This document shows, piece by piece, positions 16,511 through 24,343 of a stretch of 64,000 nucleotides of DNA. This DNA is from Mycobacterium sp. 852002-10029_SCH5224772 (GTDB lineage Bacteria > Actinomycetota > Actinomycetes > Mycobacteriales > Mycobacteriaceae), in the NCBI RefSeq assembly GCF_001667315.1, contig NZ_LZHT01000135.1:62001-126000 (forward strand), read 5' to 3'. The first letter of the stretch is position 1, and each line of letters opens with the position of its first letter. Both the position numbers and the translations under genes were made by a program. The notes beneath the pieces are model-generated. The model was given only the letters and a program-made list of their open reading frames with translations. It was not told the DNA's origin and did no database searches.

Positions 16511-17623
16511 CTATGTGATGGCGTTGATGGAAGCAGCCAGTCTCGCCTTGAACGCGTCGGGGATCGGGATGTAGCCATTGTCGGCCAGGCCGTTCTGCCC
16601 GGCGCCGAGGGTGCTTTGCAGGAACCCCCTCACCGCCGTACCGACCCCGGAGTCGGGGTACTTCGAGCACACGATCTCGTAGGTCGCCAGGACGATCGGG
16701 TAGGAGCCGGGCTGCTTGGGCTTGTAGAACGACAGCGTGTCGAGCACCAGGTCGCTTCCCTGGCCGGAGATTTTGGCCCCAGCAATCGTCTTGCCCACCG
16801 ACTCGGTGCTGATCGGCACCGCATCCGGGCCGGCCGAAGTCACGATCTTGGCCATGGTCAGTTTCTGCGCCTGAGCAAACGACCATTCGTTGTAGGTGAT
16901 GGATCCTTCCGTGGCCTTGATCGCCGCCGACGTGCCGTCGTTGCCCTTGGCTCCCTCACCGACGCCGCCCTTGAAGGTCTTCCCGGCGCCCTTGCCCCAC
17001 GCCCCGTCCGCGGCGGCGTCGAGATATTCCTGGAAATTGTCGGTGGTGCCCGACTGGTCGTTGCGGAAGACGACGTGAATCGGCTCGGCGGGCAACGTGA
17101 CACCGGCGTTGAGCGCTTGGATCGCGGGGTCATTCCATGTCGTGATCGCGCCGTTGAAGATCCTGGCGGCCGTGGGTCCGTCGAGGCTGAGCGAATCGAG
17201 GCCCGTCACGTTGTAGGTGATGGCGATCGGGCCGAAAACGACCGGCAGATTCCACGCCGGCGAACCGCAACGCTGCTGCGCGGCGGCGTACTCGTTGGCC
17301 GCCAGCGGTGAGTCCGAGCCACCGAAATCGGTTTGATTTCCGGTGAATTCGCTGATTCCCGCCCCCGATCCGTTGGCCGTGTAGTTCAGCGTCTGGCCCG
17401 GGCAGGCCTGTTCGAACGCATTGACAAAGCGGGTCATCGCGTTCGCCTGGGCCGTCGACCCGCTGGCCTTGAGGGCCTGCTTGCCGCCGCAACTCACCTT
17501 GCTCGACGTCGAACCGTTCGGCCCACCGGCCCCAGTCGCGTTGTTATCGCTTCCGCAGCCCGACAACGCCAGCGCACCAGCACCCAGGACACTCAGCACG
17601 GCGCCAAATCGGTTGAATTTCAA
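16511..17623 (-). CDS. pstS3: Phosphate-binding lipoprotein PstS (PstS3-like)
   Basis: 370 residues from a TTG at 17623 with GGAA upstream. The signal peptide ends in lipobox LSGC, so the protein is lipid-anchored outside the membrane. Phosphate-site segments ASGSTAQANAM, GSGAGISEF, TDFGGSDSPL and RNDQSGTTDNFQEYL are intact. The length and the sequence (MKFNRFGAVL..., ending INAIT) fit PstS3 best. It delivers phosphate to PstC/PstA. Upstream, on the minus strand, GTTCACC and GTTACTG 7-mers near 17714-17729 could be part of a RegX3-type PHO box, which would make it phosphate-starvation induced. Relics of a second pstS lie about 260 bp upstream. Confidence 0.94.
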   Translation of the reverse strand: MKFNRFGAVLSVLGAGALALSGCGSDNNATGAGGPNGSTSSKVSCGGKQALKASGSTAQANAMTRFVNAFEQACPGQTLNYTANGSGAGISEFTGNQTDFGGSDSPLAANEYAAAQQRCGSPAWNLPVVFGPIAITYNVTGLDSLSLDGPTAARIFNGAITTWNDPAIQALNAGVTLPAEPIHVVFRNDQSGTTDNFQEYLDAAADGAWGKGAGKTFKGGVGEGAKGNDGTSAAIKATEGSITYNEWSFAQAQKLTMAKIVTSAGPDAVPISTESVGKTIAGAKISGQGSDLVLDTLSFYKPKQPGSYPIVLATYEIVCSKYPDSGVGTAVRGFLQSTLGAGQNGLADNGYIPIPDAFKARLAASINAIT

Positions 17624-17883
17624 TGCGTTTCCTTACGGTCGGGATGACACATGATCGCGGCCGGCCAGTGGCCACAGGTCGCCGACCAGCCCGTCTCGCA
17701 GCTATGAAACTAACAGTAACAAGGTGAACGTTCAGCAAATTGTTCGGCGCTCTCCGCTGAACGCCGTGACGCCCGGCCGCGGCGTGGGCGAAAGCCCACC
17801 ATGACGTCGCGTCGTCGGCGATCACCAGCAAAGGATTCGACCTGCCCGCCGAGTGACACGGCGACCGGCTCGTCAGGTCGGGC

Positions 17884-17995
17884 GATGGCGTTGATGACTC
17901 CGGCACCGGGAGTACTCGTCGTCTGCCAAGCCATCCTGGTCGGCGCCGATGGCGCTTTGCATGAGGGCGTTCACCGCGCGCGAGTCGCTGACGCG
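17884..17995 (-). pseudogene. Relic of a second pstS 3' end
   Basis: The minus strand reads DSRAVNALMQSAIGADQDGL, clearly like the PstS segment DSGVGTAVRGFLQSTLGAGQNGL, then shifts frame and ends with VINAIA where intact PstS has SINAIT; the stretch between is partly deleted. Nothing upstream of it keeps the frame. It is therefore the leftover of a tandem pstS duplicate, in the 512-bp spacer between pstS and the SDR gene. Confidence 0.7.
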
Positions 17996-18052
17996 ACCGC
18001 GGCGGGGCAGCGCAGTGACCGGCAGGCCGCATCGCCTGGGACGACGAAAAAG

Positions 18053-18066
18053 TAGAACTTGTTCTA
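18053..18066 (+). promoter_or_regulatory. KstR-type operator before the SDR gene
   Basis: TAGAACTTGTTCTA matches TnnAACnnGTTnnA and lies 70 bp before the ATG at 18136. It differs from the perfect box at 5842 only in the central two bases. It predicts cholesterol/lipid-linked control of the SDR-reductase pair. Confidence 0.78.
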
Positions 18067-18135
18067 GAAATGTCCGATCCGAGGCGGCGCGGCTTGCTAC
18101 GGTGTCGGCTGACACCGAAAACAGGAGAGGCCGCA

Positions 18136-18927
18136 ATGATCCTTGACAGGTTCCGTCTCGACGACAAAGTCGCCGTCATCACCGGTGCAGGCCGTGGCCT
18201 CGGGGCCGCCATTGCGTTGGCCTTCGCCGAGGCAGGCGCGGATGTTCTCATCGCCTCGCGAACTGAATCTCAACTAGAGGCCGTCGCCGAACAGGTCCGC
18301 GCCGCCGGGCGCCGGGCCCACATCGTGGCCGCCGACCTGGCGCATCCCGAGTCCACCGCAGAGCTGGCCGGTCAGGCCGTCGAAGCCTTCGGCAAACTAG
18401 ACATCGTCGTCAACAACGTCGGTGGAACCATGCCCAACACATTGCTGACGACCTCGACGAAGGATCTCAAAGACGCCTTCACGTTCAACGTCGGCACCGC
18501 CCACGCGCTGACCCTCGCGGCCGTGCCGTTGATGCTCGAGCACTCCGGCGGCGGCAGCATCATCAACATCACCTCAACGATGGGCCGGCTGGCCGGACGC
18601 GGCTTCGCGGCCTACGGCACCGCCAAGGCCGCGCTGTCGCACTACACCCGGCTCACCGCGCTGGATCTGTGCCCGAGGATTCGTGTCAACGCGATCGCAC
18701 CGGGATCGATCCTCACCTCCGCGCTCGACGTGGTGGCCTCCAACGACGAGTTGCGGGCACCGATGGAGAAGGCCACGCCGATGCGCCGTCTCGGCGATCC
18801 GGTCGACATTGCCGCTGCCGCAGTCTATTTGGCCTCCCCGGCGGGCGACTTCCTGACCGGCAAGACGCTCGAGGTCGACGGCGGCCTCACCTTTCCCAAT
18901 CTCGACATCCCCGTCCCGGATCTGTGA
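18136..18927 (+). CDS. SDR oxidoreductase (Rv0927c-like), KstR-box gene
   Basis: 263 residues from ATG 18136 with AGGAGAGG six bases upstream. It is a classical SDR with TGAGRGLG at residues about 17-24, NNVGG near 98, a serine in NITSTMG and YGTAKAA as the Tyr/Lys pair; the C-terminus has the family's GKTLEVDGG. It probably oxidises or reduces a hydroxyl of a lipid or sterol intermediate, a role suggested only by the KstR-type box upstream. The next gene starts 24 bp downstream on the same strand, so they form an operon. Length equals that of Rv0927c. Confidence 0.88.
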   Translation: MILDRFRLDDKVAVITGAGRGLGAAIALAFAEAGADVLIASRTESQLEAVAEQVRAAGRRAHIVAADLAHPESTAELAGQAVEAFGKLDIVVNNVGGTMPNTLLTTSTKDLKDAFTFNVGTAHALTLAAVPLMLEHSGGGSIINITSTMGRLAGRGFAAYGTAKAALSHYTRLTALDLCPRIRVNAIAPGSILTSALDVVASNDELRAPMEKATPMRRLGDPVDIAAAAVYLASPAGDFLTGKTLEVDGGLTFPNLDIPVPDL

Positions 18928-18951
18928 CCCACGACCGCTAAGGAGCACGTC

Positions 18952-20028
18952 ATGCCCATCCCCGTCGTCCAACTGGGCACCGGCAACGTCGGTATCCACG
19001 CGCTGCGGGCGCTCATCACCAATCCGGGGTTCGAACTGAAAGGCGTCTGGGTGTCCTCGGACGCCAAGGCCGGTAAAGACGCGGCGGAACTAGCCGGCCT
19101 CGCGGAGTCGACCGGTGTGCTCGCCAGCACCGACCTGGACGCCGTACTCGCCACCGGGCCCCAATGCGCCGTGTACAACGCGCTGGCCGACAACCGGCTG
19201 CCCGAGGCGCTCGAGGATTACCGGCGCGTGTTGGCGGCCGGGATCAACATCGTCGGCAGCGGCCCGGTGTTCTTGCAGTATCCGTGGCAGGTGATCCCCG
19301 AGGAGATGATCAAGCCGCTGGAAGACGCCGCGCGCGAAGGCAATTCAAGCCTGTACGTCAACGGCATCGATCCCGGCTTCGCCAACGACCTGCTGCCGCT
19401 GGCGCTGGCCGGCACCTGCCAGAGCATCCAGCAGATCCGGTGCATGGAGATCATCGACTACGCCACCTATGACAGCGCCGCGGTCATGTTCGACGTGATG
19501 GGCTTCGGTAAGCCACTGGACGACATTCCCATGCTGCTGCAGCCCGGTGTGCTCAGCCTGGCCTGGGGTTCGGTGATCCGGCAAATGGCGGCGGGCCTTG
19601 GTATTTCACTTGACGAGGTCACCCAGTCACACGTTCGCGTACCGGCCCCCGAGGACTTCGACATCGCCTCGGGTCACATCGCCAAGGGCACCGCCGCGGC
19701 GCTGCGCTTCGAGGTGTCCGGCGTGGTCAACGGCCAGCCCGCCGTCGTCCTCGAACACGTCACCCGGCTGCGCGAGGACCTGTGCCCCGAGTGGCCGCAG
19801 CCCGCACAGCACGGCGGCTCCTACCGCATCGAGATCACCGGTGAACCGTCCTACGCCATGGACATCTGCCTGAGCAGCCGCAAGGGCGATCACAACCACG
19901 CGGGATTGGTGGCCACCGCGATGCGTGTCGTCAACGCGATCCCCGCGGTGGTGGCCGCCCCGCCGGGAATCGTGACGACTCTCGACTTGCCGCTGATCAC
20001 CGGCAAGGGGCTCTACCTTCCGGAGTGA
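18952..20028 (+). CDS. NAD(P)-binding oxidoreductase of the dihydrodipicolinate-reductase-like family (Rv0926c-like)
   Basis: 358 residues. The N-terminal Rossmann fold has VVQLGTGNVG (GxGxxG type) at residues 5-14, followed by VLASTDLDAVL and GINIVGSGPVFLQYP, as in the actinobacterial family annotated dihydrodipicolinate reductase N-terminal domain. These are not lysine-pathway enzymes; several occur in sterol or lipid clusters, and the substrate here is unknown. AAGGAG precedes the ATG. It is cotranscribed with the SDR, and both probably follow the KstR-type operator at 18053. Confidence 0.8.
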   Translation: MPIPVVQLGTGNVGIHALRALITNPGFELKGVWVSSDAKAGKDAAELAGLAESTGVLASTDLDAVLATGPQCAVYNALADNRLPEALEDYRRVLAAGINIVGSGPVFLQYPWQVIPEEMIKPLEDAAREGNSSLYVNGIDPGFANDLLPLALAGTCQSIQQIRCMEIIDYATYDSAAVMFDVMGFGKPLDDIPMLLQPGVLSLAWGSVIRQMAAGLGISLDEVTQSHVRVPAPEDFDIASGHIAKGTAAALRFEVSGVVNGQPAVVLEHVTRLREDLCPEWPQPAQHGGSYRIEITGEPSYAMDICLSSRKGDHNHAGLVATAMRVVNAIPAVVAAPPGIVTTLDLPLITGKGLYLPE

Positions 20029-20087
20029 GCCGCGGGGCCAGGAAACGCGACCGCCGCTGCGCGTGCCGTCAGGATGTTCGACTAACC

Positions 20088-20111
20088 TCACTTTCTTATT
20101 CGGTGAAGTGA
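20088..20111 (+). promoter_or_regulatory. Inverted repeat upstream of mntH
   Basis: TCACTT (20088-20093) and AAGTGA (20106-20111) are inverted with 12 bp between them, 16 bp before the mntH start. Placement fits an operator for a metal-dependent repressor of the MntR/DtxR kind, but the half-sites are short and the regulator is a guess. Confidence 0.35.
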
Positions 20112-20126
20112 ATCGAGGTCGGCACG

Positions 20127-21353
20127 TTGGCGCAGCGCACCCAGGGCTCGCTCAAGGGCAACTGGTATCTGCTCGGCCCGGCGTTCGTCGCCGCGATCGC
20201 CTACGTCGACCCGGGAAACGTCGCGGCCAACGTCAGCGCCGGTTCGCAGTACGGCTACCTGCTGCTATGGGTGATCGTCGCGGCCAACGTCCTCGCGGGC
20301 CTGGTGCAGTACCTGTCGGCCAAGCTCGGGCTGGTCACCGGGCGCTCGTTGCCGGCCGCCCTGGGCAGGCGGATGAGCCGTCCACTGCGGCTGGTGTATT
20401 GGGCGCAGGCCGAACTCGTGGCGGTCGCCACCGACGCGGCCGAAGTCGTCGGCGGGGCCATCGCCCTGCACATCCTGTTCGGTTTGCCGCTGATGGTCGG
20501 CGGGCTGGTCACCGGCGTGGTGGCCTTGCTGTTGCTGGGCATTCAGGACCGACGCGGGCAGATCATCTTCGAGCGGGTCATCACCGGCTTGCTGCTGGTC
20601 ATCGCGATCGGGTTCGCGGCGAGCTTCTTCGTCAAGACGGCGCCTCCCCACGACGTGTTCGGCGGGCTGGTGCCGAGATTCCGCGGCACCGAGAGCGTGC
20701 TGCTGGCCGCCGCCATCCTGGGGGCCACCGTGATGCCGCATGCGGTGTACATGCATTCGGGCCTGGTCCTGGACCGGCACGGGCATCCCGACGACGGATC
20801 GCATCGCCGCCTGCTGCTGCGCATCACCCGCTGGGACGTCGTCCTCGCGATGGCGGTCGCGGGCACGGTGAACGCCGCGATGCTGTTGGTCGCCGCGATC
20901 AACCTGCAGGATCGCAACGTGAGCGCCTCCATCGAGGGCGCCTATGCCGCCATTCACACCACGCTGGGCGCGACCATCGCGGTGCTGTTCGCGATCGGTC
21001 TGCTCGCGTCGGGTCTGGCGTCCTCGTCGGTGGGCGCCTACGCCGGCGCCATGATCATGCAGGGGTTGCTGCACCGGTCGATTCCCATGGTGGTGCGGCG
21101 AGTGGTCACCCTGGTGCCCGCCCTGGTGATCCTGGCGGTCGGATTCGACCCCACCCGCGCACTGGTCCTGTCCCAAGTGGTGCTGTCGTTCGGAATACCT
21201 TTTGCGGTGCTGCCTTTGATCAAGCTGACCAGCAATCGCGACCTGATGGGTGGCGACGTCAATCACCGCATCACGACGATTCTTGGCTGGGGCGTCGGCA
21301 TATTGATTAGTCTGCTTAACATGGTGCTCGTTTGGCTGACGGTGACCGGCTGA
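20127..21353 (+). CDS. mntH: Nramp-family Mn2+/H+ symporter MntH
   Basis: 408 residues from a TTG at 20127 with GAGG upstream. It is a divalent metal transporter with about 11 membrane spans; the Nramp metal-site motifs DPGN (in YVDPGNVAAN, span 1) and MPH (in VMPHAVYMHSG, span 6) are both present. It imports manganese and possibly iron or zinc. The stop codon is directly followed by the ATG of the gamma-glutamyl fusion (TGAATG), and an LLM oxidoreductase follows 13 bp after that, so all three form one operon. The inverted repeat just upstream may be its operator. Confidence 0.95.
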   Translation: MAQRTQGSLKGNWYLLGPAFVAAIAYVDPGNVAANVSAGSQYGYLLLWVIVAANVLAGLVQYLSAKLGLVTGRSLPAALGRRMSRPLRLVYWAQAELVAVATDAAEVVGGAIALHILFGLPLMVGGLVTGVVALLLLGIQDRRGQIIFERVITGLLLVIAIGFAASFFVKTAPPHDVFGGLVPRFRGTESVLLAAAILGATVMPHAVYMHSGLVLDRHGHPDDGSHRRLLLRITRWDVVLAMAVAGTVNAAMLLVAAINLQDRNVSASIEGAYAAIHTTLGATIAVLFAIGLLASGLASSSVGAYAGAMIMQGLLHRSIPMVVRRVVTLVPALVILAVGFDPTRALVLSQVVLSFGIPFAVLPLIKLTSNRDLMGGDVNHRITTILGWGVGILISLLNMVLVWLTVTG

Positions 21354-22433
21354 ATGCCGGCCCTGCGGCATCTGTACTTCGCATACGGCTCGAACCTGTG
21401 CGTGAGGCAGATGGCGCGGCGCTGTCCCGACGCCGCCGATCCGCGGCCTGCGGTGCTGGCCGATCACGACTGGCTGATCAACCAGCGCGGCGTGGCCACC
21501 GTCGAACCGCTCGCCGGTAACCACGTGTACGGGGTGGTTTGGCAGATCTCCGACGGTGACCTGGCGACGCTGGACAGCGCCGAGGGTGTGCCGGTGCGCT
21601 ACCGCCGCGACGAGATGACCGTGCACACCGACGGCGGGCCGGCGCCGGCGTGGGTCTACATCGACCACCGGGTGACGCCGGGGCCCCCGCGCCCGGGCTA
21701 CCTGCCCAAGATCATCGACGGCGCCACCCAGCATGGGTTGCCGCAACGCTGGGTCGACTTCCTACGCCGCTGGGACCCCGCGGGCTGGCCTCGGCCGAAA
21801 TCGGCGTCAGCGACCGCACTTGCGCCACAGTCGCTTTCAGCGTTGTTGAGCGAGCCGAGGATGAGCGAGAGCAGCCAATTGCGTTCGCGTTTCGGCTTTC
21901 TCGCCATCCATGGTGGCGGGCTGGAAGAGATGACCGATGTGATCGCCGAGCGTGCCGCGGAGGCCGCCGGCGCTTCGGTGTATGTGGTGCGTCATCCCGA
22001 ACGCTATCCGCATCACCTGCCGTCGGCCCTGTTCGATCCGGCCGAGTCGCCGCGGCTCGCCGAGTTCCTCGACCATGTCGACGTCGCGGTGTCGCTGCAT
22101 GGCTATGGCCGCGACGGTCGCAGCACCCAACTGCTGGCCGGCGGCCACAACCGGGAATTGGCCGCCCACTTGGCCCGTCACATCCGGCTGACCGGTTACC
22201 AGGTGATCACCGACCTCGACGACGTTCCACCGGAATTGCGCGGCCTGCACGCGCGGAACCCGGTGAATCGGGTGCGTGAGGGCGGAACGCAGCTGGAGCT
22301 CTCGGCGCGGGTCCGGGGGATCAGCCCGCGCAGCCCGCTGCCGGGCGATGACGGTTTGTCGTCGGTCACCAGTGCCCTGATCCAGGGGCTGGCGGACGCC
22401 GCTCGTAGTTGGTCAATGTCGTCGGATCGTTAA
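21354..22433 (+). CDS. Fusion: gamma-glutamylcyclotransferase + poly-gamma-glutamate hydrolase
   Basis: 359 residues, two domains. Residues about 4-140 are a GGCT/AIG2-like fold with substrate-loop FAYGSNL and the following CVRQMARRCPDA. Residues about 175-345 match the poly-gamma-glutamate hydrolase (PF05908) family: FLAIHGGGLEEMT supplies zinc-ligand His/Glu and VSLHGYGRD a further His. The first domain class releases 5-oxoproline from gamma-glutamyl groups; the second cuts gamma-Glu-gamma-Glu bonds. Both act on the same linkage, so the fusion looks purposeful. In mycobacteria gamma-linked glutamate chains occur on coenzyme F420 and folates. It begins immediately after mntH and ends 13 bp before an F420-type enzyme. 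It is probably the counterpart of Rv0923c. Substrate is inferred. Confidence 0.78.
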   Translation: MPALRHLYFAYGSNLCVRQMARRCPDAADPRPAVLADHDWLINQRGVATVEPLAGNHVYGVVWQISDGDLATLDSAEGVPVRYRRDEMTVHTDGGPAPAWVYIDHRVTPGPPRPGYLPKIIDGATQHGLPQRWVDFLRRWDPAGWPRPKSASATALAPQSLSALLSEPRMSESSQLRSRFGFLAIHGGGLEEMTDVIAERAAEAAGASVYVVRHPERYPHHLPSALFDPAESPRLAEFLDHVDVAVSLHGYGRDGRSTQLLAGGHNRELAAHLARHIRLTGYQVITDLDDVPPELRGLHARNPVNRVREGGTQLELSARVRGISPRSPLPGDDGLSSVTSALIQGLADAARSWSMSSDR

Positions 22434-22446
22434 ACGGAGGTTGTTG

Positions 22447-23265
22447 GTGGCCAAGGATTTTCGCTTCGGAATGAGCATGCGGTTCTTCAAGTCGCGCGAG
22501 GCGCTGCTCGACAAAGCCAAACGTGCCGAAGACGCTGGCTTCGATATTCTTTGCGTGCCCGACCATTTGGGCGCGGCGGCGCCGTTTCCGACCCTGACCG
22601 CGGTCGCGATGGTCACCACGACGCTGAAGCTGAGCATGTATGTGCTCAATTCCGCGTTCTACAAGCCGGCCCTGCTCAGCCGGGACATGCAAGCTCTGGA
22701 TCTGCTCAGCGACGGCCGTCTCGAGATCGGGCTCGGCACCGGCTACGTCCGGGAAGAGTTCGAAGCGGCCGAGATCCCCTATCCCAGCGCCGGCGCCCGG
22801 GTCGACTACCTCGAGCACATGACGAAGTACTTGAAGGAACACCACCCGTCGACGCCGCTGATCATCGCCGGAAATGGTGACCGGGTGCTGACCATCGCGG
22901 CCCGCAACGCCGACATCATCGGATTGACCGGCTCTAAGGTCCGCGACGTCGAGGACTCGTTCGCCGAGCGGGTCGACTTCGTCCGCAACGCCGCCGGGGA
23001 TCGGTTCGATTCACTCGAGCTGAATCTGGCGATCACGGCGATGCCGCGCGCCGGCGAGACTGAGCCCGATTTGAAGCTGACCCGCAGCTACGCCCCGGAC
23101 CTGTCCGATGAGGAGATCCTGTCCCAGCCCTCGGTGCTCAGCGGTTCCCCCCGCGAGATCGCCGACACGTTGTGCGCATACCGGGAAAAGTACGGTGTGT
23201 CGTCCTTCACCGTGCAGGACAACAACATCGAGAACTTCTCGAAGGTGATCGCCGAACTGCGCTGA
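22447..23265 (+). CDS. LLM-class F420-dependent oxidoreductase
   Basis: 272 residues from GTG 22447, chosen because GGAGG ends six bases upstream; two TTG codons before it are too close. The luciferase-like barrel shows LLDKAKRAEDAGFDILCVPDH, LELAM-type LSDGRLEIGLGTGYVREEF and a C-terminal REIADTLCAYREKYGVSSFTV. This is the TIGR03621-like F420 family common in mycobacteria; hydride transfer from F420H2 is expected and the substrate is unknown. It follows the gamma-glutamyl fusion by 13 bp. Confidence 0.85.
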   Translation: MAKDFRFGMSMRFFKSREALLDKAKRAEDAGFDILCVPDHLGAAAPFPTLTAVAMVTTTLKLSMYVLNSAFYKPALLSRDMQALDLLSDGRLEIGLGTGYVREEFEAAEIPYPSAGARVDYLEHMTKYLKEHHPSTPLIIAGNGDRVLTIAARNADIIGLTGSKVRDVEDSFAERVDFVRNAAGDRFDSLELNLAITAMPRAGETEPDLKLTRSYAPDLSDEEILSQPSVLSGSPREIADTLCAYREKYGVSSFTVQDNNIENFSKVIAELR

Positions 23266-23323
23266 CGCCGTATCTTCTCGTCTTCGAGAACCGGGACTGC
23301 GACACAACCGGTTATCGCGCCAC

Positions 23324-23533
23324 CTAGAGCGCACCGCAGCTGGCTGTGACCCAGCGCAGCGGATCGAGGCAGCGAAACGGTGCGATCCCGCGCGGGTTGA
23401 GCCGATTGCATTCCGGAGGCTGGCCGAGCGCCGACACCACGAAGTAACGGTGGTTGAGCCGGATCCCACTCGGCCTTTCAGATGATGGGACCTCGGGCTT
23501 TCGAGAGTTAATCGGGTGTTCGAAACCAGTCAT
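23324..23533 (-). CDS. Small hypothetical protein, doubtful
   Basis: A 69-codon minus-strand frame ends with NRLNPRGIAPFRCLDPLRWV-type sequence that has the look of a real secreted-protein C-terminus (two cysteines, aromatic residues). It has no good ribosome site and no recognisable signal peptide, so it may be the tail of a decayed gene. It lies in a G+C-poor spacer after the F420 enzyme. Confidence 0.3.
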   Translation of the reverse strand: MTGFEHPINSRKPEVPSSERPSGIRLNHRYFVVSALGQPPECNRLNPRGIAPFRCLDPLRWVTASCGAL

Positions 23534-23666
23534 ATGGCGTGATTACTCAAGATTGCTTGGCCGACAATATATTTGGAAACCAAACGGCGCATCCAGTCAA
23601 CGGAAGCGGCTCATGTTCCCGATACACGATCGTTGACCGCACCGGCGAGGTTGGGCAGATGTTCGT

Positions 23667-23882
23667 TCATCGAAGCGGGACGGTCGGCGCCGAAGTCAAG
23701 GGCACCAGACTTCCCAATCTGTAGACGTGGGTGCCGAAGACCACCGGTGAACGGTAAGTCACCGCCACCTCGCCATGAGGCTCATTGACGTGGATGATGG
23801 TCACATATGCGGTCAGCCCGTCGGGAGTCTTGAACCACGTTCCTTCGCGAAGCGTCTCAGCCGGTATCTGTTCAGCGGACAT
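23667..23882 (-). CDS. Small conserved-looking hypothetical protein
   Basis: 71 residues from ATG 23882, preceded by GGGAGGAAGCAAA, an excellent ribosome site, which is the main support. The protein starts MSAEQIPAETLREGTWFKTP and is mostly beta-strand in character (TAYVTIIHVNEPHGEVAVTY), without signal peptide, membrane segment or metal motif. Size and pattern recall small SH3-like or KOW-like folds, but I do not recognise a family. It stands alone between A+T-rich stretches. Confidence 0.6.
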   Translation of the reverse strand: MSAEQIPAETLREGTWFKTPDGLTAYVTIIHVNEPHGEVAVTYRSPVVFGTHVYRLGSLVPLTSAPTVPLR

Positions 23883-24343
23883 TTTGCTTCCTCCCTCGCC
23901 ACGTCGGGCACGATCGCCAGAGGCACTCATGACGCCCGACCGTCGACGACGCCGGTATTGGCACCCCGCGTCTTGGCATCGAAGGACAAACCACACGGTT
24001 TACCCACTCACTTCTCGCGCTGCTGGGTCGATCTGACGTGACGAGCGGGGTGCACCCGCGTTGTCGACGGTGAAACGCAGGGGTCGCGGCTAATGGTCAT
24101 CTACATTCTGACTTCAAAGAGCTACCGATGTTTCAATAATGAAGGTTACTTTTAGAGTCTGATCCGCCAGAGTGCGATTCGTCAAGATGTATTAATGTTA
24201 GAACCGACACACGAATATCAGGTACGAGCGGTCGGCCGCGTCGCATACACACGAAAGGCGCTGGGCACCAACGGCATGGCGACGACAGACCTCGATGACA
24301 GCACCCAGATGGGTTGCTAGCCGCCCATTCAGCGGACAGGCGG
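23883..24343. other. A+T-richer spacer, no gene seen
   Basis: 461 bp with base composition unlike the core genome, especially 24090-24230 (runs such as CTTTTAGAG and TGTATTAATG). No frame shows coding character. The left end holds the promoter of the 71-residue protein; the right part follows the 3' end of the LLM gene at 24344. It may be foreign DNA or a decayed insertion. Confidence 0.5.

Noticed and set aside
17624..17883. A complete gene in the spacer upstream of pstS
   Set aside because: Open frames exist on both strands, but only the short pstS-like relic further right has any resemblance to a known protein.
23539..23724. 61-codon plus-strand frame in the A+T-rich spacer
   Set aside because: No ribosome site, overlaps the better-supported 71-codon gene on the other strand.
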